NCBI GenBank assembly: GCA_029891345.1
Contig: CM057009.1
Coordinates: 306,095,166 to 306,159,165, forward strand
Length of the DNA: 64,000 nucleotides
Source of the DNA: Dryococelus australis
Taxonomy: Eukaryota; Arthropoda; Insecta; Phasmatodea; Phasmatidae
Reading direction: 5' to 3'
A model generated the notes under the pieces. It saw nothing but the letters and a program-made list of their open reading frames with translations. It ran no database searches and was not told where the DNA came from. Below, piece after piece: positions 23,677 through 35,663 of the stretch. The stretch's first letter is position 1. Each line of letters starts with the position of its first letter. The position numbers and the translations under genes were made by a program.

Positions 23677-23874
23677 AATAATCCACATAGCACCATCATT
23701 CATCCTGAGCATAGAATCCACCACTGTAGTTACAAGAATAACAATAATCCACCTAGCACCATCATTCATCCTGAGCATAGAATCCACCACTGTAGTTACA
23801 AGAATAACAATAATCCACATAGCACCATCATTCATCCTGAGCATAGAATCCACCACTGTAGTTACAAGAATAAC
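23677..23874. repeat. tandem repeat, 66 bp x 3
   Basis: Three nearly identical units beginning AATAATCCACATAGCACC. One substitution (CACATAG to CACCTAG) marks the middle unit. Because 66 is divisible by three, both strands give open frames with a 22-residue repeat, and these are not taken as genes. Confidence 0.95.
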
Positions 23875-24162
23875 AATAAAACTAGTAAACCCAGATGGTA
23901 AATTGTAAAAAATTCAATACATTAAAGGGCAATATGTGTTGTGACAAAGGCCTGTGACATTCACAGTATTTTCGGAATCAGGACAGTGTATTCGCTTTGT
24001 GTTCTTTTATGGTGTTTCTATGTTTACTATGAACACGTGATAAACAAAAACTTGATTGTTTCTGTAATTAGACCAAAGTAATTACACAATTTAAAAACTA
24101 TATTCTACATAATCACTGGAGAATATTAGCAATTCAGCAATCGGATGTACAGTGTAACATAC

Positions 24163-24473
24163 CTAATAACTAGAAACCTGCAAAATTCGCGTTATCTTTC
24201 GGTGAAATGCTGAACTCCGCTGCCTTGTAAACAAGTGACTACAGTTATTGGTTCCATTAGTCGCAGCACTGTAATCAACGTCACGCATCTACTCGATCTC
24301 CTTAAAAGCGATTGGCCACTCCACCGCTGAACTTGTATTATTGGCTCAAGAGTTTGCTGATGCGTGCCAAACATATTTTTGGCCAATGGCTGATATGGGT
24401 CTAACGCATAATAACATGGAGTTCAATCTGTCCTTGATAAATAACGCGAATTTTGCAGGTCTCTACTAATAGC
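24163..24473. mobile_element. hAT-like MITE with 8-bp target duplication
   Basis: The element spans 24171-24465 (295 bp). Termini are TAGAAACCTGCAAAATTCGC and its inverse GCGAATTTTGCAGGTCTCTA, one mismatch over the outer 20 bp. Flanks are CTAATAAC and CTAATAGC, 7 of 8 matching. An 8-bp duplication with short TIRs is characteristic of hAT elements. Confidence 0.85.
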
Positions 24474-26388
24474 TATTCGTAAATAAACCTAGGAATTTGA
24501 TTGAATCATGGGTGTTCAACCTTCACCTAAGCTGTGTTAATCACAGTGTACAAACATAAAAGTGTGATAGAAAAGTGTTTCGCAGAAGACTAATTTAAAA
24601 CACAAATAAATGTTTTAAATTATTCTTGAGAATTATACGTTGTGTGTGTTCTCACAGCAAATTAACTAGATCACCTGATTGTACCTTATGACTATATCTT
24701 AAAATACTATTTTTGCTTGTCACTCTGTGATTTCAATGTCTCGGACTCTGCAAACATTTCGAATAATCACAGGAGAAAACAAGCTTTAAATGGAAAAATT
24801 TTTGTGTCCATAAAAGGACTTTGTTTTCGATGGATTACAAATTGTTAGACGATAATTAAATATATAGTATTTTACAGCAAGTACTATCTTTTTAAACTTT
24901 AATGCAAAACTCTTTATGCATGAATAACATGTAAATGTTGCAATGAAAGAGGCAGTGCTTGCATATCGTAGTCTAAAATACGTCTCGCTATGGGTTTCTA
25001 TGCTAGTAGCTGTAAATTTCGTAAGGTTATATAATATGTTTTGACACAACTACCAAAATTAAGCTCTACCAACTTTGCATTTGCAGGTTTAATATAGGTC
25101 TACTTAAGTTTACATGTTATAATACGAGTAAAAGTCATACTCCAGGATTTTTCATAAGTTACACAAATGAAATAACTCGCATGCACCCATCCATTCAATG
25201 AAGTATAAACAACTCACATGGCAATTACCACACATGCATGACCTATCGTTTTTTTGTTCACAAAATCATTTAGATGTATGTACGTAATTTGTTTTGGTAA
25301 TTGTGTACATACACTGTTGATAATTTTACTAACAGAAAATATTTATTGTGGTAAAGGAAAATAATAATTTTGAAATTCCATCTGTCCTCAATTACTCAAC
25401 AGTTAGCTATTAACTAACTGAAATGTTTAATCTTCTGTTTTTATGTGATAAGTAATATAAGAGAGCATTCACAGAGTCAGGGGAAGGAGGAAATATTGAT
25501 ACAGATCTGCAGGACGACTAAGTAGAATTCTGGGCATGCACAATACAGTTTTGTGTTCTCTTGTATTGCTCAGTACAAAAACAATGCGTTGAACAGATGG
25601 AAATATGAAAACGGTACAACTCGCATTAAAAATACAGTATTAATTGGTCATTGTGATATAGATGATATCCAGTCGGAAAGATGTTATTCCCGTTGTGCTT
25701 CCTGCCGAGCCGATAATTTGTCAATGAATTGCTTAAGTTTGCTGCTTCGGCGATACATTTATTCATAATAGCTGGAGACAAAACAAATATTAGTAGATGC
25801 AGAAGCAGAATTAATTTTTTTTCGGAAGAACAGAAATCTCCGGCTAGGTTAGTCCCCTTCGGCATGTATAAATGAATATGTTTTCTGAAATAATAAGGTA
25901 AACCACTAAAATTACGTTATTTTTTACACCGAAATCTTTTTGCACTTGCAGTGCTTCCTTCCAGGTAAGCAATAGTAATAATAAATTAAATTTCATTTTG
26001 TGTAAATTTGTGAAGTATAAAACGGCATTGTTTATATGCAACTGTTTATTTGCTTAAACTTCATATGTGACAAATATAAGATTATTGTATTAGTTGGTTT
26101 GCCTACTTTAATAAAACAAACCACACGAGACATGATTTGTTGTTATAATAAATTTTAACTTAACAATTATTTGACTATCACAAAATATCGTATACCATCC
26201 ATCATGTCTAAACTCGTATGGGTGTGGGGTGACGTGTGCAAAACGCGACGCGTTCGAACAGCTGATCAAGTAGGCCTGTATTTTAATTCCGCCATGGATT
26301 ATAGTAACCCGCGCTCTCTTCAACCATGATTCCAAAAATCACCTTGCTTCATTTACCTTCAAACCTGGATATACTTCCCTTCCTACTA
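24474..26388. other. no gene recognised
   Basis: AT-rich. Short overlapping frames at 25553-25865 on both strands have no motif. Confidence 0.45.
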
Positions 26389-26623
26389 TAGGTTGTTAAC
26401 GGTTAAGTGAGCAATTTTAAATCCCTCTCATTTAGAATAATAGTCAATAAATATGTTTTATTGTAGTCGTAGACGTTAACCTCTGAGTGCGGCGAAACAC
26501 ACACACTGTATTGATGACTTTCATGTCAATATTTATTTAAAAAGGTTGTTTAACGATAAGAAATGGCTGAAAGAAAAAAGTAACTAGGGCGTCAAAAATG
26601 CTCACTTTACCGTGAAAAGCCTA
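26389..26623 (+). mobile_element. MITE family M2, copy
   Basis: Starts TAGGTTGTTAACGGTTAAGT and ends ACTTTACCGTGAAAAGCCTA, flanked by TA on both sides. The interior AATAATAGTCAATAAATATG is shared with the other copies. Confidence 0.85.
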
Positions 26624-26688
26624 TATCTTTAGTTATTGCCAACCTGTCCCTTTTAAATATTACTCGCTATACGTATACAGGATTATTC

Positions 26689-27538
26689 AGCTAGAGAGTT
26701 CACTTTAAATATCTTCCCAACCACTGAAGGTATAGAAATTTTGACTTCAAATATGTAAATGACACTACGGGGCTCATAAGACAGTCAATTTCTGTTCTGA
26801 GATGTACCTAATTACTGAGTTAATGATAGCAACTTTGGTTTTTTAAATGGGAATATACGAATTTCTTCCAATAACAAAAAAATTATTAAGCAGCGGGTTC
26901 AATGTCGTGATTATTTTGAAAATACGACGAGCACTTTTTGAGATACAAGGAGTTTTCATAGGTGTATGCATTTGACAGTAGCTAGGAGATCTTGCATTGG
27001 TGTGGACTGTGAAACAGACACGGTTGCTCTGTGAAGTAATTGTAATGAAGCTATGAACATCAAGTTATACACACGTTTTATTTGTCCGCATCATCGACAA
27101 CACTGCCAACAAATAACATTTCTCATGCTTTAGATACGTGTGTTACGGTATCACTAGCACGTGCATTATCTGTGTAGGAACACTCCTCTACACATCCCAG
27201 CGGATGATGCAACCTACCCTGCCACAGATACAGTCAAATGCATACACCTATGAAACCCTCCCCCCATAAAATATCTCGAAAAGTGCTGGCCGGGTTCCAA
27301 AATAATCTCGTCACTGAACTTGCCGCTTAATAACATGTTATTCTTTTGGGAGAAATGGGGAAATTCCCCTAAAAAAAAAAAACCCAAGTTGATATCGAAT
27401 TCTCACTTTCTAATTACATCTCGTAACTGACATAGATGGTGTCTTGTGGGCTCCATTGTACTATTCACGAATTTGAAATAAAAAGTTCCGATACTTTCAG
27501 ATGTTCGAAAGATATTTGGGGTGAACCTTATAGCTAGG
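26689..27538. mobile_element. foldback-like element with arms of about 300 bp
   Basis: The left arm (26689-26976) and right arm (27233-27538) are inverted copies. The innermost part is exact (CATAGGTGTATGCATTTGAC against GTCAAATGCATACACCTATG). Farther out, AGCGGGTTCAATGTCGTGATT pairs with the complement of AATCTCGTCACTGAACTTGC, and the outer CAGCTAGAGAGTTCACTTTA pairs with the complement of GGGGTGAACCTTATAGCTA. A 256-bp loop separates them. Arms are diverged and carry indels. No coding sequence. No target duplication was identified. Confidence 0.8.
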
Positions 27539-28104
27539 GGTAGTGAAATTTCGCGAAAAGATTTCAAGACAAGTTATACTCCAAAACGCTGCAGGGTAGT
27601 TCAGCTATCTTGATTGGCTAAATTCCTTTTGACACGTGTAAACAGTCTGCATGAGACTCACATAGGAACAGTGGTGATGTTGCCGAATTCTGAGTGGCCC
27701 GGTCAAATATGAAGACGCCTTCTCAAGCAGACTGCAACCAATGGCAATAGACAAACTGCTGTTGGGCGCTAACAGTATTGAAGTCTACCGTGTACTCATA
27801 TTTTATTTTCGCGAAAAATTACTAGCTCTACTTATAGCTATCTTTACTGCGATGAAATAGTTATGTTAACACTTATTTAAAATTTCCATTTTATATTATA
27901 ATATTTACTAGAGTTACCAATTCAAACACATATTTATATATCCATACTTGTTTTGTAACGAAACAGTATAATCCATTATTGTGATAATCTTTAGGAATCA
28001 TCGAGACTGCAGACGTTGGGCATTATAACATTAATTATAAAAGCGACTTCAATAGATTTACTTGCACCACGTGTAGTTTCATTCCTTTTTATTATAGAGT
28101 AACA

Positions 28105-28400
28105 CTTAAGCCATCTAACTTGATTAATTTGAATGGTCCTGTCCATTGAATGCAGAGATTTTTGTTCCTACCTCTTTGTACCGTTTCGTCAATTAACATC
28201 TCCGAATTACCTACAGGAAAATTACTATCATTGATGCAACTTCCACTGGAAAGTATTAGTTTTAATTTTGTTTATTTCTACACCCTTTGCAGTCTTTGCA
28301 GTAAATCATCGCATTCAGGTTTCACACTTGTATCAGACATTTACAATGCGCCTTGCATGTTCGGATTTCCAACTGGACTTTAATTCTTACGGCATACAAC
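28105..28400 (-). pseudogene. Gypsy-type integrase tail remnant
   Basis: A single minus-strand frame runs SDTSVKPECDDLLQRLQRV, two stops, then NFPVGNSEMLIDETVQRGR and NKNLCIQWTGPFKLIKLDGL. The 'R..K.LC..W.GPF..IK' motif preceded by a 'D.L..L..V' helix is typical of the integrase C-terminal part of Gypsy-like elements. It is a different lineage from the element at 10.8-16.2 kb. No LTRs were recognised around it. Confidence 0.5.
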
Positions 28401-28404
28401 CCGT

Positions 28405-30260
28405 TTGCAATCCGGGGCGTTGTACACGAAGATAGTATAAGGGATTTACATAACTCATTTTATTTTGCCCTCATTAATGAAATATCTGAAATATTGGACT
28501 GAAGTTCTTTTACTTCTACAAAAATTTATTCCGAGTAAAAACATATTTAACTTGATTTATTAATTTGTACGAGTCAGCAAACTCCGTTCTATAAATTACT
28601 TATAATGCTAGTTTTCTGGTCTGTTTAAGACACTTTGTAGAATGCCGGAATGAAGGACTATGTTTCCCGAAACATCTTCAGATTAAGACTCTGCACTCTG
28701 CTAAAGAAATTGAGTGGAAACTATAATTTTTTTGCAATCCATTTGGTAAGTTAGGTTTACCGGTTGTCTATCTTCGACTTGAGTGATGAACCGACTATAA
28801 AGCATTCTTCTTCAATACTGCATGTGGAGATATTATTTCTACTGACATATTAATCTTAGGTTATCAAATTTTTCTAGTTTTCCATTTTTGACTTTAACCC
28901 AAGACTGTCCAACAAAAAACTCAATGTAACGTATACCTACACGATTGAAGCCAGGCTCAACTTTTCCCACTTATTTGTCTTCTGCCCATGTACCCAACAT
29001 TGACCTACCCCAAAGGAACACAACTCCCAAAGTCACATGGTCAACAGTGATGAACATCTTTGTTTATATCTTAATTTTAAATGACAAGCACTGTTATATT
29101 AATAAAATATTTTACCAGTTTGAATTAAATCAAACCGCATTACAAATTGATTGGAGGAAGTATAAAAACATCTCAAAAGCACTTGTTTACTAAATAGTGT
29201 TCTAACCTCAAACACAATCCACTCCATTTTTGCTAGTCGTGTTGGCAGAATAGCAGTTCAATGTTGGGACACGGAGAATGGTTGTGCGCAGCCAGCGAGA
29301 TCGGTCTACCTCATCTTTAGTCTATGATCTAGACCAGACACGAGGAGCTGAAGCAAGTTGATATATTATTTATCTGATTTACGTAATGGTTCCACTAAGA
29401 ACAGCTACCTTGTAGTACCAAACCATTTTCCATTTAAAGAAAGGTGGTGGGATTTAGAAGAGGATCACTAGAAGCGTGAGATAATGCCGCTAGTTTCCAT
29501 ATCACGTTGCATCAAATTCCTCGCACGTACATCGAAGAACTGTCAGCAGTTAACTGTGATTCCATACTAACACATTCAGCCCCGAATAAATTTACGAGCA
29601 CAAGTGTTTCGATCCTTAAAAATTTTCGCGTGCACGTGTGTCGGGCGCGCTTCTCGCAAACAGTGAACAACAAACTATGCTCGTTGGCGTCAGCAGTAAC
29701 CATTCACTGACGAGGGATGCAGAAACTTTGACAAATCACGTTTCTCGTAAGAAATACGCTCAGTGCACCAGCCGCGGAGTCCTTGTGTATCGTCCCAACC
29801 ATCAATGTCTTTCACGAGCACCACGTCCTTGATCATCGATGTGAGGACTGAACTGGTGAATGCTGAGGTTATTCTATAGCAAAACAACTGCCGTTGTTGT
29901 GAACGTAGAAAAATTACAGGATTACAAAAAATGTTTTTCTACATTTGCGAAAGTCGTTATTTTTACAGAAATAACCCGGCAAACATAGTCACAATCATAT
30001 TTTCTTGTGAACTCGAACAAATCATGTATTTATTTATCCTCAGCAGCCTGAGCAAGAGCTTGATACAGTGTACAATATCATTTGTGGAATTGCCGTTAAG
30101 TTACGAGTAGAAAACGAGGGGGGTTGAGGGGGAACGTTTCTCATTATAGCCTAATGTATTTTAAATGTAGGAAGATAACTTTCGAGAAAAAAAAACACTT
30201 CCACAGTATTGCTGTAGCGTAAATAATTATGCGACAATTCATTATAACGAGAAAACCGAA
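28405..30260. other. no gene recognised; one shared repeat motif
   Basis: A GC-balanced block at 29500-29870 is open on both strands but has no motif. TCGGTCTACCTCATCTTTAG at 29306-29325 recurs, diverged, near 61018-61037, so this part probably belongs to an interspersed repeat. Confidence 0.4.
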
Positions 30261-30263
30261 CTA

Positions 30264-30867
30264 TAGGCTGTTCACGGTAAAATGAGCACTCTTAATAGCC
30301 CTGCTTACGATCTACTTGTATGCAGGTTATGTATCCTTCCGTCTTAGGTAGAATTACCGCTGGCAAGGGCCTCATCACTATACATGCGTCGATCCAGTGA
30401 AAATGTGAAATTATAATAACAGTAAATATTTTACAAACGTGCTCATTTTTACACCTCGATACATTAAAGAAAAGCGAAAGAAATAATTCAGTTATTATGA
30501 ATGGTCACCTAACACTTTTTATTCGACGTTAAGATATGGAACCACTTTCCATCCTGCCGATCTCCCGTGGCGCAGTCGCTTGGTGCGCCACCGATCTGGG
30601 GCGCTGGAGGTCCTGGGTTCTCATCCCGCGTAAGGCATGGGTGTTCATTTAAGTTAGGTCATAAGCTAGTCTGTAAGCCGTCCCCTGCTAAGCTGTCCAG
30701 TATAATATCGGGGGACGTAAAAAGCCCTTTACAATTACTTTCCATCCATCGTTACCAACTTTACTGTGCGCATGCTACGCAGTGCGCCCATTAGAATATA
30801 TGCAGGCAGGAGCAGTGACTGTTTTCTAAGGTTGATTTCAAAATTGCTCACTTTATTGCGAGCAGCC
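30264..30867 (+). mobile_element. MITE family M1, copy interrupted by a SINE
   Basis: The left part 30264-30554 (TAGGCTGTTCACGGTAAAAT...) and the right part 30737-30867 (...CTTTATTGCGAGCAGCC) together make one M1 element. A 182-bp SINE splits it in the conserved ACTTTCCATCC block. Confidence 0.85.
30544..30747 (+). mobile_element. tRNA-derived SINE, second family, inserted in MITE M1
   Basis: The SINE is 30555-30736. The head reads CTCCCGTGGCGCAGTCGCTT (A box region), the B-box-like part is GGGTTCTCATCCC, and the tail ends AAAAAGCCCTTTACAATT. ACTTTCCATCC is duplicated exactly on both sides (30544-30554 and 30737-30747). Intact M1 copies show the empty site. A degraded relative is at 53393-53513. 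Confidence 0.9.
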
Positions 30868-31743
30868 CTCAACGTGAAATCCGCGACGAAGAATAGCTTG
30901 GTCGTTTCTGACGTGTGGCAAACATACAGCAGCCAGCTCAACAGTCAAGCATGCGATAACACGGGTCAGCTGCGATGAGGATCACATCAGATATACTGAA
31001 TGTATATAAATTCGACCGATACACTTCGGCTGCACGTTACTCATCAAAAAAGAAGTTGAAGACATTTACACGACCTGTGGTCTAAAATTAATTCTGAGGG
31101 AGGTACACATGTCTTATGTTGTAATTGAATAAATAGTTTATTATAGTACCACTATGGGTGTACCTCGCTCTGGAATATTAACCATCTCTCTAATAGCAGC
31201 AACAATGTGTTTTCGGGTGTTGTGTGTGTTCCACCTGCCAGGTTTTGGTCAGTATTATTTTCGAATTAAACACGAATAAGTCGAGAACGGCGGAGCGCAA
31301 GGTATTTACACACGGCAACATTTTTGCTAATTGTGACACGGAGGTTAGTAATCCATCTTTTAAATCTAAAATATGCTATCGCGACATGGATTTTAGTTCA
31401 AAATAGGCGTAGTAGCCGTAATTATTTACAGGAAATATTTTGGTGATAGCTACAGGTGTTGTGGTGTTTGAAGATCTTAGTTCAATTAACAGTGGTCCAG
31501 ACAATAGATGCTCCATCTTAAATTGCATATTCAGTGTTTGCAATAAACAGGTGTTTCAGGTCCAATTTTAAATATGTGCACCACTCTTAGTATTCACATT
31601 AGACCTAACCTGCAGCCGAAGTTTGTCGGTCGAGTTTAGATACATTCTGTGTTTCCGAGTCGGAGGTTTCACGTCGGCTCGCCACAGAATAGCTAAGATT
31701 CCTACGAACCTTGTGTCGAGACGTTTTCTATTATCTTGGCTTC

Positions 31744-31886
31744 CGAGTGGCGAGTAGTTCATCAGGCGCTGATTGTCGAACGGTGTTCCCGCGTGTTGCT
31801 GGCCGCTGACGTCATTTTGCTGGCGTGTGCGGCTGGAATGTTAGGTATAATCCGGCTATTTCACGTCTCTATTATCGAGTGTTCTA
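31744..31886 (-). mobile_element. TIR element family M3, partial copy
   Basis: CAGGCGCTGATTGTCGAACG, TGTTGCTGGCCGCTGACGTC and GGCTATTTCACG match the copy at 8890-9005 in the same orientation, again ending exactly where an M1 MITE begins. Confidence 0.65.
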
Positions 31887-32305
31887 TAGGCTGTTCACGG
31901 TAAAATGAGCACGTTTGAAAACCCTGCATAATATCTACCTGTACGCCCGTCGTGTATTGTTCCGCCTTATATAAAATTAACATTTGCATGAGCCTCGCCA
32001 CTTTATTCATGCGTCGGTCAAGTGAAACTGTGACATTATTACAAAAGTAAATATTTTACAAATCTGTTTAATTTTACACTTCGATGCATTAAAAAACAGA
32101 AAGCGAAATAAATAATTGATGTTAACACAAATGGTTACCTAACAATTTTTATTCGACGTTAAGATATGAAACTACTTTCCCTCGATCGTTAACAACTCTA
32201 CTGGGTGCATGTCCCCAGAGCGCCCGTTAAAGTAAGTGGAGGTAGGAACTGTGACATTTTTCTAAGGTTGATTTCAAAAGTCCTCACTTTATCTTGAACA
32301 GCCTT
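31887..32305 (+). mobile_element. MITE family M1, copy (419 bp)
   Basis: Inverted ends TAGGCTGTTCACGGTAAAAT and ...TCACTTTATCTTGAACAGCCTT, TA on both flanks. Well-preserved interior. Confidence 0.9.
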
Positions 32306-33642
32306 TATTCCTACGTGATCATGGCCACAGGAGATAATAGTTACATTACGTATCGTTTTTAATTTAATTAGCCAGGGAAATATCCTCTCTGTCCACGGAT
32401 TAGAAGCACAACATTTCAGGGTAGGTGGTAAAGAAAGCGAACGATTGTAGTCTGCCACGGAAGAACTATACCGTGTGCAAACAATTTTGTTAAAAATAAA
32501 TGATCCACTTTGATTATTATGACTGAATCACCGGAATCTTTCAAGTATATGTCACATTAATGTTACACGCCTAGTTCCATATCTACACTAATAATATTTT
32601 TGGTAATTATATCGTAACTGATTTACTAAAAGTGCGAGATTGTCATAAATGTGGTTGGTGCACACTATAACAGTTCCACAGCTAAGGGATCAGACACTGA
32701 AGAGCTAGTAAAATACGTTATATGTGCAAAGCGGTTATTTTTAGTCACGATTTTTGCATTTATGACTTATCAATTTTTTTTATGATTCGTTCAAGCACAA
32801 GCTGAGTAATATTAAAAATAATCATCTGCAACTTCATTTTTTAAGAACCGAAATTAAATAATGGCCCATATTTTCCACTGCAATAACATTAACTGAATGT
32901 TCCAATATCAATAAACGATCTGGATATTTCGTTACCGTCTTATTTTCTTAATATACCAAACTTTATAAACACATATGGACAGAAACATTCCAAATGCGTA
33001 TGACGAGGCAGTCGTAGAATGTGCTGGTGGCGAAATAATTCGGTTCAAGTTGTTCCATTGAACGCACGAATTTCTGTCACGAATGTTTTGGCCCCACGGT
33101 TGCGGACACGGGCGAATCGTGGGTACATCATTATGACATCGGAAACAACGATGTGTTTCTACCATGCCACTGATTAAAATGCACTATCAAGCAGGAGTGG
33201 CGGTTGTCACGGCTATGAATTTTCCAAAGTCTGTACGCGGTTTCTTCGCAATTTTTTTTTAGTCAAACCTTTGAAAAATTACCCCATTTATGAAGTGTTC
33301 AGTTATTTCCTAAATATGTAATTTATCAAAAACATTTTATAAGTACGTTAACTTTAGAGTGCCTTATTTTAAGTTCAGTTGAAATTTCACTTATATGTTA
33401 TTTGCAAATTATGACATTTTGTTTATAATTAATATGAATTAAAAACAAGGCGAAAATACGTAAGTGTGTTGACAATACCTAGTAATAAATAGTTCTTATG
33501 CAGAATATTACAAAGCTGAGTGCGCAAGAATGCAGCGCGTTGTACCTTTGGTGTTTTAGTTTCTAGACTCGATTAAGCTTTGTTTTCATGAGGGTGGAGG
33601 AATATCCTTGAAGTATAACTTCAGCAGGGCTTCAGAAAATTT
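32306..33642. other. no gene recognised
   Basis: AT-rich with no convincing coding, RNA or repeat structure. Short frames at 32198-32458 and 32932-33165 have no motif. Confidence 0.45.
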
Positions 33643-34463
33643 GCAAGTCATGGCGAATGGACTACACACGATCGAACTTCAAGTCACAGTCGCGGCGATG
33701 CGTGGGCGTCGGGGAACTATGCTGACATACTTGACGTCCGGCCAGTGTCTGCAGCAGCGTTGACAAACATGTTCTTGGCTGCTAGTAGTAGCTCCCTTCC
33801 GAATCGCAAGTCATGGCGAATGGACTACACACGATCGAACTTCAAGTCACAGTCGCGGCGATGCGTGGGCGTCGGGGAACTATGCTGACATACTTGACGT
33901 CCGGCCAGTGTCTGCAGCAGCGTTGACAAACATGTTCTTGGCTGCTAGTAGTAGCTCCCTTCCGAATCGCAAGTCATGGCGAATGGACTACACACGATCG
34001 AACTTCAAGTCACAGTCGCGGCGATGCGTGGGCGTCGGGGAACTATGCTGACATACTTGACGTCCGGCCAGTGTCTGCAGCAGCGTTGACAAACATGTTC
34101 TTGGCTGCTAGTAGTAGCTCCCTTCCGAATCGCAAGTCATGGCGAATGGACTACACACGATCGAACTTCAAGTTACAGTCGCGGCGATGCGTGGGCGTCG
34201 GGGAACTATGCTGACATACTTGACGTCCGGCCAGTGTCTGCAGCAGCGTTGACAAACATGTTCTTGGCTGCTAGTAGTAGCTCCCTTCCGAATCGCAAGT
34301 CATGGCGAATGGACTACACACGATCGAACTTCAAGTTACAGTCGCGGCGATGCGTGGGCGTCGGGGAACTATGCTGACATACTTGACGTCCGGCCAGTGT
34401 CTGCAGCAGCGTTGACAAACATGTTCTTGGCTGCTAGTAGTAGCTCCCTTCCGAATCGCAAGT
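33643..34463. repeat. CpG-rich tandem array, 163 bp x 5
   Basis: Five head-to-tail units begin GCAAGTCATGGCGAATGG at 33643, 33806, 33969, 34132 and 34295, and the array ends in a 6-bp partial unit. The only difference I see is C in units 1-3 against T in units 4-5 (CAAGTCACAG / CAAGTTACAG). The unit is far more GC- and CpG-rich than its surroundings (for example GTCGCGGCGATGCGTGGGCG). No spacers, so not CRISPR. No coding frame accepted. Confidence 0.97.
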
Positions 34464-35537
34464 AATTCGTGAACTACTTCGCTGCATGCTGTAGTATAAA
34501 ACGAAAAATGAGAATAAAAGCTGGTGGCGAATTTTTTTGGTACTGCTGACATTGGGACAGATTTGTGAGGGGTGTGGGAGGGGACAAGGAAGACGCAGCT
34601 GGAGAGCTTTGTATAAAATATATATTTTGTCTTATCAATAATGTACTGTTGGGTGGGGGAGGACGTGCAATGTAAGTCCTCTTTCTTACAAGTCCACGGA
34701 TTTCGAATGTTAGAAAATAGTAGTGTTTCCATGGCTGCACTATTCGCACAGCACAAACATGATGGCAGGTATTTACGTATTTACACATTTTGTATTTCCC
34801 CCAGAAAAAAAAATTTGTTTAATTTTTTGTAATGATACTTTTTTAATGTAAACCTAACGCTTATGAACATTTTGATATATTTGTCCAAATGTCGCATGTC
34901 AGGATACTTAATGAGATTTCATTGGTTTAACATATTTTTATACTAATACAATTCACATATTTATTATAAGTGCTGAATATTCTACCATTTCAAAATTTAC
35001 AATAAAAAATTTTTTTTTGTATGAGTGGCATACATTTGATTACATTCGTGGGTCAGTGTAAGAGGGTATTGCGTCCCATTTCATCCACTAAGCACTATCG
35101 CAGGAAAAGGGGCAATGCTATATCCATTTTCAATATATAGTGTTCGTATTGCTGTCCATATAATTATCTATGCTATATATTGTTTTAAAACTATTGGAAA
35201 TCGATGACGATATTGCTTATTACTGCAAGTATTGACATTGCATATATCGCTCACACAAGGATCGATATAGCATTCTATACTCGTATTTCTGTCAAAATTA
35301 CTGTCGCTGTTAAACTCATTAAAACAGCGTAGCTAGTACCGATATCAGAAACGTTGACAGCAAAATTTGTAAATACCGAAATTACAAAATATTTATATCG
35401 CCAGTAGAGCAAATATTGGAACAATACTTTATCGCTGGTATCGCAATATAGCAAATACAGCCGGTGTTGAAAATATCGTTATCATCATATATTGCGTTGC
35501 ATTTCTGGATGAAATTGTATATTATATATTTCAGAAG
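34464..35537. other. no gene recognised; TATCG-rich AT stretch
   Basis: 35050-35500 carries many TATCG/CGATA words in AT-rich sequence (for example GGATCGATATAG, GCTGGTATCGCAATATAG) without a fixed period. The frames at 34331-34788 arise partly from the array. Confidence 0.45.
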
Positions 35538-35663
35538 TATGGTATCATGACTTACACATCGCCTTACTGCACATATTAGGAATATGTGACCCTTCGAATG
35601 TATGGTATCATGACTTACACATCGCCTTACTGCACATATTAAGAATATGTGACCCTTCGAATG
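35538..35663. repeat. tandem duplication, 63 bp x 2
   Basis: TATGGTATCATGACTTACAC... is repeated at 35538 and 35601 with one G/A difference, so the duplication is recent. Confidence 0.95.

Noticed and set aside
29500..29890. Possible exon (GC-balanced, open on both strands)
   Set aside because: No protein motif and no convincing splice sites. Proximity to a repeat motif at 29306 makes a transposon remnant more likely.
33643..34463. CRISPR-like array
   Set aside because: Units are contiguous, 163 bp, with no variable spacers, in an animal genome.
34331..34788. Minus-strand frames of 104-141 residues
   Set aside because: They run into the 163-bp array and have no domain. Length is explained by the GC-rich, stop-poor repeat.
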